Source: Pirellulaceae bacterium (GTDB lineage: Bacteria; Planctomycetota; Planctomycetia; Pirellulales; Pirellulaceae). From it: DNA of 64,000 nucleotides. Where the stretch lies: NCBI GenBank assembly GCA_026004775.1, contig BPJU01000004.1, positions 62,001-126,000 on the forward strand, read 5' to 3'. The notes beneath the pieces are model-generated. The model saw only the letters and a program-made list of their open reading frames with translations. It ran no database searches and was not told the DNA's origin. The position numbers were made by a program, and so were the translations under genes. Each line of letters starts with the position of its first letter. Position 1 is the first letter of the stretch. Below, piece after piece: positions 9,137-18,371 of the stretch.

Positions 9137-9440
9137 GACCTGCTCCTCACAAAAATATGGCTCGTACAGAATTCTCGAGGTTGGGTAATGGGAACCACCC
9201 GAAAACCGCTTTCCAGCCGATTCAGGATGGTACACCAGCCGGTTTGCTAATAGGCTTTACGTCGCCCGGTTGTTGGACCATGGCACAGCCATTAGTATAG
9301 TGCCCAGTTGAACGTGAAACAGCGGCGCGTTGTACACCGCCTGTGATGGGCCGCTGGGTGGTCTTTAGCCGGCCGCCATCAGTCCGTAGTCGGTGGTGCT
9401 CTCCCGGTAAGCGACGGAATGGTCTTTGATCGCGAGCGGT
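9137..9440. other. Intergenic region, divergent promoters expected
   Basis: About 304 bases between the divergent sulfatase and NUDIX genes. It must contain both promoters, but I see no convincing -35/-10 pair, hairpin or coding frame. Confidence 0.4.
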
Positions 9441-9932
9441 ATGATGAGTTGTCTCTCATCGGCAGGAATGCGTAGAGGGGTGGTGGCTGTGATCCAGCGC
9501 GATGACGGACGGTTGCTGGTCGTAAGGCGATCGGCAACAGTTGCCGCACCTCTGGCATATTGCTTTCCGGGCGGAGCCATCGAACCGGGCGAAACAGAAC
9601 AGCAAGCACTCCAGCGGGAACTATTCGAGGAACTGGCCCTGCGCATCGTCCCAATCGAACAACTTTGGGAATGTGTTGCCCCGTGGGGAGTTTACCTAAG
9701 CTGGTGGTCGGCACGTTTGAGCTACCCTCATCAAACACCCAGCCCTAACCTGTCGGAGGTTATCGAAGCCCGCTGGCTTTTGCTTTCTGAAATATGGCAA
9801 TTACCGGGATTGCTGAGCACCAACCGAGCGTTTCTAAAGGCCTGTTCCCCACGGCTCGAATCGCCAAAAGGGATCGAAATCCCCGGAGGAAACAGAGGCG
9901 ATTCAGGACACATTGGTGACACGCCTCCTTGA
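9441..9932 (+). CDS. NUDIX hydrolase
   Basis: A protein of about 163 residues with a NUDIX box reading GGAIEPGETEQQALQREL then FEELAL. This matches G-x5-E-x7-R-E-x2-E-E; the family glycine after the EE pair is Ala, a tolerated change. These enzymes hydrolyse nucleoside diphosphates linked to another group, with metal held by the EE pair. The fold starts with RRGVVAVIQRDDGRLLVVRR. The roughly 35 C-terminal residues after WQLPGLLSTNRAFLKA are polar and not part of the fold. The start is uncertain: the frame opens with a TTG at 9426, I chose the ATG at 9441, and an ATG just before RRGVV at 9468 is possible. The substrate cannot be predicted. Confidence 0.8.
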   Translation: MMSCLSSAGMRRGVVAVIQRDDGRLLVVRRSATVAAPLAYCFPGGAIEPGETEQQALQRELFEELALRIVPIEQLWECVAPWGVYLSWWSARLSYPHQTPSPNLSEVIEARWLLLSEIWQLPGLLSTNRAFLKACSPRLESPKGIEIPGGNRGDSGHIGDTPP

Positions 9933-10152
9933 GGTAACCGTCCGGAAAAGGAACGCATCCGCGGTTCTCGACAGATTCCTTCAAGACCTCGTCTAAGGTT
10001 TCCTGTTGTCTCCGTCCTGAATGTGTAGATGATCGAACAACCGGGATTCGATGGTAGGCGCCGTGAAATCAGCGGCGCTTGTATCATTGGACCAGCAGTT
10101 GGAATGGCAACGAGCCCTGGGTGATTAGCCCAAGCCCCCGCGTGTTTTCTAT
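9933..10152. other. Non-coding spacer before the hairpin repeat
   Basis: The spacer between the NUDIX gene and the 211-bp repeat. No coding frame, hairpin or recognisable site is seen in it. Together with the repeat and the following 234 bases it makes a 665-base gene-free stretch. Confidence 0.4.
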
Positions 10153-10363
10153 GTAACCGTTCAGGGTTAGCAAATGAAGAACACGATATTGGCTCATGGG
10201 GTAGCGGAAGTCGCAAGGCGGACGCGGTAGCGGCCGCCGCAAGACTTCCGCAACGAAAAAATCTTCGCGAAGCGTCCACATTCCGTATGCGGAACACGCC
10301 AGTGTTCCGCACCTTTGGAAGCGAGGCCCCGAAACAGCTTGTGATTCAACCGTGAACGGTTAC
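10153..10363 (-). repeat. 211-bp multi-hairpin interspersed repeat, copy A
   Basis: A 211-bp element that matches 50799-51009 in inverted orientation, with about nine mismatches by my count. It is diverged from 44919-45102. The right end is the palindrome AACCGTGAACGGTT; the left end is an imperfect version. Inside are two further perfect stems: GCGGAACAC/GTGTTCCGC with a four-base loop, and GCGGAAGTC/GACTTCCGC enclosing a GC-rich segment. No open frame is conserved. It lies 234 bases upstream of a RAYT-like gene. The architecture of several hairpins without coding capacity suits a MITE or a REP/BIME-type element. Confidence 0.85.
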
Positions 10364-10597
10364 TTTTCTATGTGGCAACCGACCAGCTTAAAAGCGCGCA
10401 GTATTCTAAAAAACTTGGAAAAAATTTTTGTACACCTGTGACAACCGCCTGATCGTCCCGCTGGTTTTTTGGCGCTTCTCCTCGGAACAATTGCCGGTAG
10501 GGCCGGAGAAAGCGCGGGCTCGTCGAGGCGTGCTCGGCAAGCTCTGGGGAGGTAAGTAATGCGCAGATTCCAGGCCCATAACCAAAAGGAGTCAAGG

Positions 10598-12247
10598 ATG
10601 GGACGGTTACGACGTTTGGACGTAATTCGCAAGGGCAAACGAATCCGCCTGCTGTGCATTTCGATCTGCGTCCGCAACAAAAATCTGCTGGGCGCAACCG
10701 GGTCAGGAATCGATGGAGTTTCCGAGCGACAGCAGTTTCTCCTCCAACTGGTCAGTCGCTACAGTCCTCTTTTTGCCCTGGAAGTCTTTTCGGCCGTGGC
10801 GCTGTCCGATGCGCTGCTGGTCCATTTGGAACTGCGGCCGGATTGGGCTCGAATGTGGTCCAAAGAAGAACTGCTGCGGCGTGCCTGGGAAGCCTTTCCC
10901 AACCTGGTGAAAGAATACTGCCGGGAGCGCAATATCGAGTTCGACCCGCAGCAAGGGCCTCCCGAGGTGTTGCTGACACACCGGCGGTTCTTGAAGAAGA
11001 TGCGCAAGCGCCTCCAATCGTTGTCGCTCTTCTTTCAGCTCATCAAGCAGATCTCGGCGTTGAAATTCAACCGCGAGGACAAGGTGCGGGGGCACTTTTG
11101 GGCCGAGCGTTTTGAGGCGATTCCGGTGACCGACAAGCAGTTTTCGGTGTTGATGAGCCTGTTGGCCGAGTCGCAACCGGTGGTGATGCACGTGGTGTCG
11201 GCTCTGGAGCAGCCGCATACCAGTAGCGGCTGGTGGCGGTTGCTGGAGGGGATGCTCACCGGGGGCATCGAGGTCGACGCCGAGACGCAGAGCGATGTAG
11301 TGCGGCTTAGCGAACGAGTGCGCGCGTTTTTCGGGCGTGATGTGCTGTGGCTGCGAGCGCGGAGACGACGGCAAGAAGCCGATACGCACGGGCCCGAAGG
11401 CGATGTGCAGGAGGCACAAGATGCGAACCTTGACGAGGCTACGGTTGAAGCTTCGCAGGCTCCGCCGGCAAGCACCGAGGCGCAGAGCGACGCGGAAGCT
11501 TCTCGTGCTGAAGCTTCTTCTTCGCAGCTACCGGCTGGGGCCGAGCGAGTCGGCAAGGTGGTGGAAGGTCCGATACCGATGCTCGTGCTTGGTCCGGTGG
11601 ACAGTCGGGAATGTTCTCCGGAGGAGGCCGAAGAGGGTGAGACCTGGCAGGCTCGTGGGATTGGTCCGTTGAACGAAGTCGAGTGGGCGCACCTTCTTGG
11701 GTGGATAGGAGCCACGTGGTGTGCCTGGCGGTTGATAAAGCCGGAGGATCAGGATGTGGAGTTTGACAGGAAGCGGTACCGGAATTGGCGGGAAGGCGGC
11801 AGCCGACTGAAGATGCGCGAGCTTACAGAGCGTGAGCAGCAGGCGGCTCAGCAGCGGCTGATCGAGTGGCTTACCGAGTGGGCGGCCGTTTGTCAGGTGC
11901 CGGGCTTGGCGACGGAAGAGGAGCGGGTTCAGTGGGCTATGCGCCTGGTGGCGGCTCGGGCCACGCCGGAGGAATTGGCCGACGTGGTGGGGGAGCTATT
12001 GGGGTTGAGTGTCCAGCGGAAGGTGGATCTTCAAGCGGCGTTGGCTCGGGTGCAGTTGTCGATCAACCGGATAGTGGAGGCCGGTGAGTTGTGGCGTGTG
12101 GACCTGGTGCGTGGGGCTCGGGAGCTATTGGGGTTACGAGAGTGGGTAGCTCGCCGGCGAGCGATGCTCCGAGGCGAGCGCCACGAGCCGGCTGAGTCCG
12201 GAGCGTCGAGCCAGTCGGATTCGCCGCCGCCCACGAGTTCGGGATAG
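10598..12247 (+). CDS. RAYT/IS200-like transposase homologue lacking catalytic residues, with C-terminal extension (paralogue 1)
   Basis: A 549-residue protein. Its first 210 residues follow the plan of planctomycete Y1-type (HUH) transposases: WSKEELLRRAWEAF (about 87-100), then FNREDKVRGHFWAERFEAI, which mirrors the family's ANREDG..GRFWEGRF. Where the family has SNHxHxxL, this protein has SDALLVHL (70-77), so both histidines of the HUH motif are gone. The segment that should hold the catalytic Tyr reads FSVLMSLLAESQPVV, with no Tyr. A variable Glu/Ala/Ser-rich linker (about 265-325) precedes a C-terminal domain (LVLGPVDSRE, GIGPLNEVEW, ELLGLREWVARRRAML) shared with the paralogue at 32340-33977. 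The start at 10598 has AAGGAG six bases upstream. Inference: a domesticated DNA-binding protein. Confidence 0.72.
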   Translation: MGRLRRLDVIRKGKRIRLLCISICVRNKNLLGATGSGIDGVSERQQFLLQLVSRYSPLFALEVFSAVALSDALLVHLELRPDWARMWSKEELLRRAWEAFPNLVKEYCRERNIEFDPQQGPPEVLLTHRRFLKKMRKRLQSLSLFFQLIKQISALKFNREDKVRGHFWAERFEAIPVTDKQFSVLMSLLAESQPVVMHVVSALEQPHTSSGWWRLLEGMLTGGIEVDAETQSDVVRLSERVRAFFGRDVLWLRARRRRQEADTHGPEGDVQEAQDANLDEATVEASQAPPASTEAQSDAEASRAEASSSQLPAGAERVGKVVEGPIPMLVLGPVDSRECSPEEAEEGETWQARGIGPLNEVEWAHLLGWIGATWCAWRLIKPEDQDVEFDRKRYRNWREGGSRLKMRELTEREQQAAQQRLIEWLTEWAAVCQVPGLATEEERVQWAMRLVAARATPEELADVVGELLGLSVQRKVDLQAALARVQLSINRIVEAGELWRVDLVRGARELLGLREWVARRRAMLRGERHEPAESGASSQSDSPPPTSSG

Positions 12248-13339
12248 TGGGCCGCAGGCGCGCTAAGGCGGCTGCGAAAATCTTGTCGAGGTGGCTCATT
12301 TTTGAAAGCCGGATCGTCCGGCGACGGGCGGGGTCTTGTCTTAGGTGCGGAATTAAGCTCTTTTCGCGGTTTTTTGGGGTCGCGAACGCGCGTCGGCCGA
12401 TGAAAATGCCAGGCGGGGCAGGGCAAACGCGTCGGCGATACCGCACGAAAGATGCAAGAACTATTGCACCGTTGGTGTGGGTAGCCGGTGGGTGACCGGC
12501 GGCACGTGGCTGGGAGAGGCTGTCACCTTTCTAGCAGCGGCTCTGCAAGAGGCTGTCCCCCTTTATGCAGCCCGCCGGGCCTTGACGCTGCCAGCTCGGC
12601 CCCGGCCTTGGCTTGCCAACTTCGGCCTCGCTTTGTTCCGACTTCCCTCCGGCTTTCGCCCCTCCCGGTCCACATCTCGGCTTGCGGCCCCCACCCCGCT
12701 TCCCCGTCCTCGCCTCGCCCCGATATAGTTTTTCCGCCCACGGCCTTGCTTTCCTGGCCCGCCCCGGTTTCCCTGTTCGGAAGCCGGAATGCCCTTCTTG
12801 ATCGGGGCCTGCCGCTGCCTGACGTCGTTTTTCGTGTTCTCGTTTTCGGCTTGTCCGGGTCAACCTGGCTCTACCTGGAGCCTGTCCATTTTCTTGAGTG
12901 CCGAACAGCTTTGCCGCCATTCCGCCCGATGCGGCATTCGGTTGTCCAGGTAAGCTACCGTTTTCCAGGCACCCGGCGGCTCTTTTCTTTTACCCCCAAA
13001 CCTAACTTCGCTCCGTCACCAAGCAAGATGATTCCCTCTTTGTTCACGCTCCTTTTGGGAACCTGTTTGTCGACCGGCCAGCCAGAGCACCTTGCGGCCA
13101 TCAGCCCCAGGATAAACAAGCGATCAGCACTCTTATCAGAGAGCGGTTGCCGTGGTACAGAAAACCTCACACAAGTCCTTTGGATTCCGGGGAAGCGTCA
13201 ATTGAAGGAAATCGCAATGTATGTTTCTTACCAGCGCTTGTAATCGGCTACTCGGCCGTAGAAAATAGTACCAGCATCTCGTCGTATCGTGACCGAGAGT
13301 CTGGGGTACGTTGTTGGACTTTTCCTGACAAGGAGAACC
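12248..13339. other. 1.1-kb region without a convincing gene; strongly C/T-biased
   Basis: About 1.1 kb with no credible gene. From about 12590 to 12900 the plus strand is strongly pyrimidine-rich (repeated CGGCTT/CGGCCT words). This opens long frames on both strands by chance, including 12488-13243 (+); their translations are low-complexity Pro/Ser/Leu or Gly/Arg sequence with no family resemblance. Two short repeats at 12515-12537 and 12548-12570 are listed separately. The end of the region must carry the promoter of the DUF1559 gene. Confidence 0.5.
12515..12570 (+). repeat. Two-copy short direct repeat (AGAGGCTGTC...)
   Basis: Two 23-base copies, at 12515-12537 and 12548-12570, share AGAGGCTGTC, a C/T-rich middle and a GCAG end, starting 33 bases apart. 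They lie 270 bases after the first RAYT-like gene, echoing the palindromic repeats found after its paralogue. They are not palindromic themselves, so a REP identity is only a guess. Confidence 0.45.
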
Positions 13340-14995
13340 ATGATGTGGAAGGCCAGGTTCGCTTTCGCCAGGAGGTTATGTGTTCTGGTGGTAGCCGCCG
13401 CGTCAGCCTGGTGCCCGTTTGGTTCATCGTGGGCGGCAGCCCAACAGACGGGAGCTGATCTTTCGTGGGTGCCAGACCGGGCCTTTGTGGCGGCAGTGGT
13501 CCGAATCGCTCCGGTGCTCGAACATCGCGACGCGCAATTGTTCCCGATGGAAGTGATAAGCGCGTGGAGCCACCGCGATTTGGGCTTGGATCCGTTGGCC
13601 ATCGATCACGTGCTGCTCGTCGCTACTCTGGGGGGCGGGGACCGACCGGAGCCGATACCTGAAATAGGAATAGTAATCCGGCTTACTAAGCCATATCGCT
13701 TGGAAGATATTTTGCCTGTCCTGCGAGACCAAACGGCTGAAGGCCAACTGGATGGCAAACCAGCGCGTCGCGCGCCGTTTCCGATGCCCAGCTATCTGAT
13801 GGCGGACGATCGAACGGTGTTGGTTGGCCACGAGCCGCTGCTGCGTGCCATGCTGGAGAACCATCGCCAACCGAAACCGGGCGAACTGGTGCAGCTCATG
13901 CAACAGACTCCAGCCGAAGCCGATGTGAGGCTGTGGGTTCTGGTCGAGCCGCTACGGCCGATCCTAGCGCAAGTACTCCGCAGTGGAGAATTGCCTCCGC
14001 AGTTGATGCCGGTCGCTCAGACGGTCATATCGTCCATCAAAAGTCTAACCGCCGAGTACAGCGTGGTAGGAAAACCTGTGGCGCGACTGACCGTCACGGC
14101 CATAGACGAACGACGAGCGCAACAACTGGAACGGATGATAACGGAGCTTATTTCCCAAGCTCGCGAGCAGTTTCTGACGGAAATCGCCGCCGAATTCGAG
14201 GGATCGGACGAACTTCAGCAAGCTTGGGGAAAATATGTGCAGCGGCTGTTTGATTACGTTGTCAATCTGGTTCGGCCTCAGCGAAACAAAGATCGGCTGG
14301 TAGTAGACGTGTTTCGCGGCGAAGGTACGCCGCAGATGGGTCCTGTGACAACGGGAATTCTGGTAGGTCTGCTGCTACCGGCGGTTCAGTCGGCTCGGGA
14401 AGCAGCGCGACGGATGCAATGTGCCAATAATCTGAAGCGGATCGGTCTTGCGATGCACATGTACCATGACCAGCATCGGCGCTTGCCGGCGATGGCGAGC
14501 CGGGATTCGCAGGGCCGACCGCTGTTGAGCTGGCGCGTGCACCTGCTTCCGTACCTGGACCAGCTAGAGTTGTACCAGCAATTTCGCCTGGATGAACCGT
14601 GGGACAGTGATCACAACCGGCAATTGATCGCTCGGATGCCGGACGTCTATCGCTGTCCGAGTGCTCCGGTGCCACCTCACATGACCGTCTACCAGGTGCC
14701 GGTGGCTCCCGGAACAATGTTTGGCAACCCCGCAGGAACGACTTTTGCTGAAGTGGTGGACGGAACGAGCAATACGTTGATGATTGTCGAGCGGGCGCCG
14801 GCTAAGGCCGTCATCTGGACGAAACCGGAAGACTGGGAGGTCGACTTCAATAATCCTCTCGAAGAGCTAATAGGTGACCATCCCCGAGGGTTTAATGCCT
14901 GTTTTGCGGATGGGTCGGTGCGTTTCATCGAACAACAAACAGCCCAACTGTTGCGGGCTTGGTTGACAATCGCCGGAGGTGAAGTGGTTCCCTAA
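13340..14995 (+). CDS. Exported DUF1559 (H-X9-DG) protein with long N-terminal domain
   Basis: A protein of about 551 residues with an N-terminal signal peptide ([16 protein letters not shown], likely cleavage after SWAAA). It has a roughly 300-residue N-terminal domain of unknown function, then a DUF1559 domain starting [20 protein letters not shown] and continuing [16 protein letters not shown]. The C-terminal signature is His, nine residues, Asp-Gly ([13 protein letters not shown]). DUF1559 proteins are greatly expanded in Planctomycetota and usually begin with a type IV pilin-like prepilin peptide. Here the domain is carried at the C-terminus of a protein with an ordinary signal peptide, and the [16 protein letters not shown] stretch looks like the remnant of the pilin helix. 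ATG 13340 follows AAGGAG four bases upstream; ATG 13343 is equally possible. Function unknown. Confidence 0.85.
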   Translation: MMWKARFAFARRLCVLVVAAASAWCPFGSSWAAAQQTGADLSWVPDRAFVAAVVRIAPVLEHRDAQLFPMEVISAWSHRDLGLDPLAIDHVLLVATLGGGDRPEPIPEIGIVIRLTKPYRLEDILPVLRDQTAEGQLDGKPARRAPFPMPSYLMADDRTVLVGHEPLLRAMLENHRQPKPGELVQLMQQTPAEADVRLWVLVEPLRPILAQVLRSGELPPQLMPVAQTVISSIKSLTAEYSVVGKPVARLTVTAIDERRAQQLERMITELISQAREQFLTEIAAEFEGSDELQQAWGKYVQRLFDYVVNLVRPQRNKDRLVVDVFRGEGTPQMGPVTTGILVGLLLPAVQSAREAARRMQCANNLKRIGLAMHMYHDQHRRLPAMASRDSQGRPLLSWRVHLLPYLDQLELYQQFRLDEPWDSDHNRQLIARMPDVYRCPSAPVPPHMTVYQVPVAPGTMFGNPAGTTFAEVVDGTSNTLMIVERAPAKAVIWTKPEDWEVDFNNPLEELIGDHPRGFNACFADGSVRFIEQQTAQLLRAWLTIAGGEVVP

Positions 14996-15423
14996 AATCG
15001 AAACGCTGATCGAAAAGCCCGTGGATAAGGCCAGGCGAGCGTTTTCGACCTGCCGGTGCGGTTCGGCATAGAGGTCACCGATCGGCTTGTCTTTCAGTAC
15101 CAGGTGTGCTCGGCATGGACGGCGCCTTGGCGCGAGATGTTTAACGAGCACATGGACGCACGGTACCAGAAAAAGTCCCTCCAGTGGCGAAACCGATAGA
15201 CCTCGACGACGGATCGAGCCATCGGCGCTGTCGCCTCAACACTTCGGACCGCGGATATAGACGACTGTCCATTCCCGCTATTGGCACGAACCAGGCGTTT
15301 TTATTGTGTTCCATGTTCGAACGCCGCCTGATTATTCCAAGAAACGGGTGACCAGCCGAACGGTCAAATAATTTTTTCGGAGGAAATGGGCGCTAGGATG
15401 AGAGCCGCCGTTTTGCCGGCGGG
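14996..15423. other. Intergenic region between convergent genes
   Basis: 428 bases between the 3' ends of the DUF1559 gene and the large membrane-protein gene. No coding frame stands out, and there is no clear hairpin followed by a T-run. Nothing recognisable. Confidence 0.4.
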
Positions 15424-17769
15424 CTACGGTGCAGTAGCCGGCACGGCTCGAGCGGCGGCATTAGGCCAGCGGATTTCACCTTTGGCCAGCGCCGAACGCC
15501 ATTCCTGCAACGGCCGCCGCTGGAGTGCTGGGTCCCGCTCCGGGCGATACAGGAACGTCTTCCCCGTGATGCGCTGCAAATTGTCAAACGCCAGCACGCG
15601 TACGTCCAGCGCCGGATGTTCCAGCATCTGCACCAGACGCTGGTCGTCGCCGGCCTGAAGCTGTTCGTTGGTGAAGCCCCAGAACAGCCGATACAGCACC
15701 GCCGCATCCTCGGGACGCTGCTGCTGCAGAACTCGGCGCAGATCGGCCGCTACCGCAGGCTGTTCGACCGCCGCTCGCTGGAGCGACTCGATCAGCACCC
15801 GCCAGTAGAGACTGAACCGTTCTTGGCTCAACGCCAACACCGCCGGCTCGACCTGGCCCAACGCCACCAGGCTCTGGATGGCCAACGCAGCCACCTCCAC
15901 CTGCCGATGCACTACCTGTTCTTGTAGTGACAAATGCAGCGGCTTTTGAACCGCAAGCAACGGTTCCAACTCACGTGAAGCTCGTAGATCGATATCTCTC
16001 AACTGCGGTCCGCTGACCCAGTCGGGCACGGCTTCCGTTTTGTGCCGAGCCGCCGGAAGCCCCTCAACTAATACCAACTCCTCACCCTGTTGCCACGACA
16101 CAGGAGGTTGTGCACCTTCGAGCCACTCGAACTGACCGCTGGTGGCCACAAGGCGGGCCGTTCCCAGTGATCCCACTACCGCCGGGTCGCTGCCCCAGGG
16201 CAGTTGTCGTGTGACCTCCATGGCCAACGTGGCATCCGAAGACATGAAACGGAGTTGCCCGATGTGTCCCGCCAACCGGAGAGTAATTGTGGAGCCGGCG
16301 ACTCCGGCCGTGTCCAGTAATGCGCTTCCCCAAACCAATGCCATCCCCGAAGGTTGCGGTGGCTGATCACCGAGCATCTGGACCGAGCACGGCCCGATCA
16401 GCAGCGCTTGGACCCCGGAGCTGAAGGCCAACTGCGGCCGGAAAGTCGGCAGTACCAGCAGCCGTTCGTCGGCCTTTAACAGCTCGCGTTCCGGAAGGCG
16501 GAACCAAAGTTGCTGGGCCGCGTCGAAACGGGCCAGCACTTGCCGGCGCTCGCCCGGCAGGAATCGCCCCACCTCAACCACCGGTGCCGGCGCGGCGGCA
16601 TCCGGAGACGAGGCTCCCGAAACCGTCGGGGTTGGGGAGCGACCTGGTTCGGGCAGGCCCGACGGCTGGGAAGAGGGCCGAGCCAATTCCGATGGCGGTG
16701 AGTCCGGTGCGGCAGGAGCCGTGGCGGCCCCCGGCGGCGGGCCCGATTCGGGGCGACTTGTCCCGGCAATCGGGGAACCGCTGGATGCTGGCTCTGCCAT
16801 GCCCGTGTTCATCGGGTTCGCCTCCGCAGCCACCGTCGCCGTTTGGCCGGACGTTTCCCCCCCTGTGGCACTCGGTTGACTCGGTTCGGGCTCAGATGCG
16901 GCCGCGGCCTGGGTTTCTGGAGCCGTCAATTCAGGCGGCGGTGAAGACGAGCCCGCTTCGCCCGCTGCCGGCTGAGTCGCCGATTCCTGTGCCGCGGCAG
17001 GTTGAGCGGGGATTTCTGTCCGAGCCACCATGGTGGAGGGATCGGATGTGGGCACGCCCGTTGCCTGGGGAGGACGGAAAAGCCACCCCAGCAATGGATG
17101 CGACGCATCCAGCGGCCCCAATGCCATGATCGCGGCGGCCAGCAACAGTGCCACCAGTGACGCGGTGGCCAGCCAAGGGCGCCAGGCCTGTCGGCGAGCG
17201 GCTCGCAAGTAATCAGGAACCTGGGGACGAGCCACCGCCGGAGCCGACGTCGCCGCCGATCGCCCACCAGCCAGCAATCCCGTACCGGTGGTCGCTGCTA
17301 CCGGCTCGACGCCGGCAACAGTATCGCCAATAGGTTGGCCGGCCGAGTCCGACTGGCTGTCGGACTGCTGCTGATGTGTTTCAGGCAGCCGATAGATTTT
17401 TTCTCGAAGGTCCGGCGGAATCTCGGCCGGTTCACTTACCACCAACGCCAGGATCTGGTGACAGCCAGCAACTTCAGCCAACTGCACGTCGGATTCCAGG
17501 CAGACGCGTTCAAAATCCGCCACTCGGTCGGCCGGCAGCGTGTTATCCAGGTACTCGGCCACCGTATTGGCGTCGACGGCAGCTCCCTTGGCATCGACTC
17601 GCGGGGCTCCCAATCGCAGCCGCCGCAGCACGCTGCGGATTCGTTGAATAAGCCCCTGAGCAAACTCGCTTTCGTCGATCCTGGCCCGCAGCGCCTCGAC
17701 CTCTTCTTGCGGCAAAGGAATCTCATCCAAATAAGCTAACAAAGTCCTCAAAGTAAGCCGCATCGGCAT
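15424..17769 (-). CDS. Large single-pass membrane protein, planctomycete-type, function unknown
   Basis: A protein of about 781 residues. Residues 1-160 are cytoplasmic in style, beginning MPMRLTLRTLLAYLDEIPLP, with NTVAEYLDNTLPADRVADFE. This resembles the small helical domains of anti-sigma-like planctomycete proteins but lacks an HxxxCxxC zinc motif. One membrane helix follows at about residue 215 (WLATASLVALLLAAAIMALG), then about 190 residues of Pro/Ala/Ser/Glu linker. A beta-rich FecR-like region follows (VWGSALLDTAG, TARLVATSGQFEWLEG), then a helical C-terminus with LEHPALDVRVLAFDNLQRITG that looks HEAT-like. The ATG at 17767-17769 has GGAG seven bases upstream. No sigma factor is adjacent. 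It may sense or scaffold at the membrane; this is inference. Confidence 0.75.
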   Translation of the reverse strand: MPMRLTLRTLLAYLDEIPLPQEEVEALRARIDESEFAQGLIQRIRSVLRRLRLGAPRVDAKGAAVDANTVAEYLDNTLPADRVADFERVCLESDVQLAEVAGCHQILALVVSEPAEIPPDLREKIYRLPETHQQQSDSQSDSAGQPIGDTVAGVEPVAATTGTGLLAGGRSAATSAPAVARPQVPDYLRAARRQAWRPWLATASLVALLLAAAIMALGPLDASHPLLGWLFRPPQATGVPTSDPSTMVARTEIPAQPAAAQESATQPAAGEAGSSSPPPELTAPETQAAAASEPEPSQPSATGGETSGQTATVAAEANPMNTGMAEPASSGSPIAGTSRPESGPPPGAATAPAAPDSPPSELARPSSQPSGLPEPGRSPTPTVSGASSPDAAAPAPVVEVGRFLPGERRQVLARFDAAQQLWFRLPERELLKADERLLVLPTFRPQLAFSSGVQALLIGPCSVQMLGDQPPQPSGMALVWGSALLDTAGVAGSTITLRLAGHIGQLRFMSSDATLAMEVTRQLPWGSDPAVVGSLGTARLVATSGQFEWLEGAQPPVSWQQGEELVLVEGLPAARHKTEAVPDWVSGPQLRDIDLRASRELEPLLAVQKPLHLSLQEQVVHRQVEVAALAIQSLVALGQVEPAVLALSQERFSLYWRVLIESLQRAAVEQPAVAADLRRVLQQQRPEDAAVLYRLFWGFTNEQLQAGDDQRLVQMLEHPALDVRVLAFDNLQRITGKTFLYRPERDPALQRRPLQEWRSALAKGEIRWPNAAARAVPATAP

Positions 17770-18371
17770 CGCCGTTCTCCGGTGGCTTCTCTGGCAGTGG
17801 GCAGCCGAGCCGACTACGGCCCGGATCCCCACGGTCTTTTGCGCCGGTACATTTAGTTCCCCCCACTTAATAGTGGCAAGCGAGGGTGGAATTCGTACCG
17901 CGCTACGTACAAACCAAGGATTCGGTGGAAGGATTCGACGGAAGGGCGTGGGGCGCAGCGAATTTGTCGAGCTGAGGCGGAAATCCGGCTGGAGGTCTTT
18001 TCTTCGGGGCGGTTTTACGGAGGGTTTTCGAGTGTGACTGCCGGGTGCGGCGAAGGTTTCGTTCGGGAAAGTCGCGCAAGGCGTGGGAGGAAAAGCTGTC
18101 CGGCGAAGCGGAGTGGATCGAGGCGGCAAATCTGGTCGAAAACGACGATAAGGTATGCCTTGGCAACAGAAAAACGCACGGATTTCGCGGACCACCCGTT
18201 GGGGAACAAGGCCGTTCCATGTAGTATTAAGATAGACAAGGCGGGTAGAGCGTTCCGCCTTGGTGGCGGACAGAGGAGATCAAGACAGGGAATTGTCCAA
18301 GGGAATCGCTGGCCGGCGGCCGTGGCAATACCGATGGGAAGTTTGATGGCGAGCCGAGGTGAGGCAAGCTT
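17770..18371. other. Intergenic region between divergent genes
   Basis: About 600 bases between the divergent membrane-protein and TPR genes, so it should hold both promoters. A frame at 18034-18375 is open but gives basic, low-information sequence without a good start. I see no hairpins or sites I can name. Confidence 0.4.

Noticed and set aside
12488-13243. 251-residue frame on the plus strand in the gene-free region
   Set aside because: Low-complexity Pro/Ser/Leu/Cys sequence produced by the C/T bias; frames on the opposite strand are equally open and there is no family resemblance.
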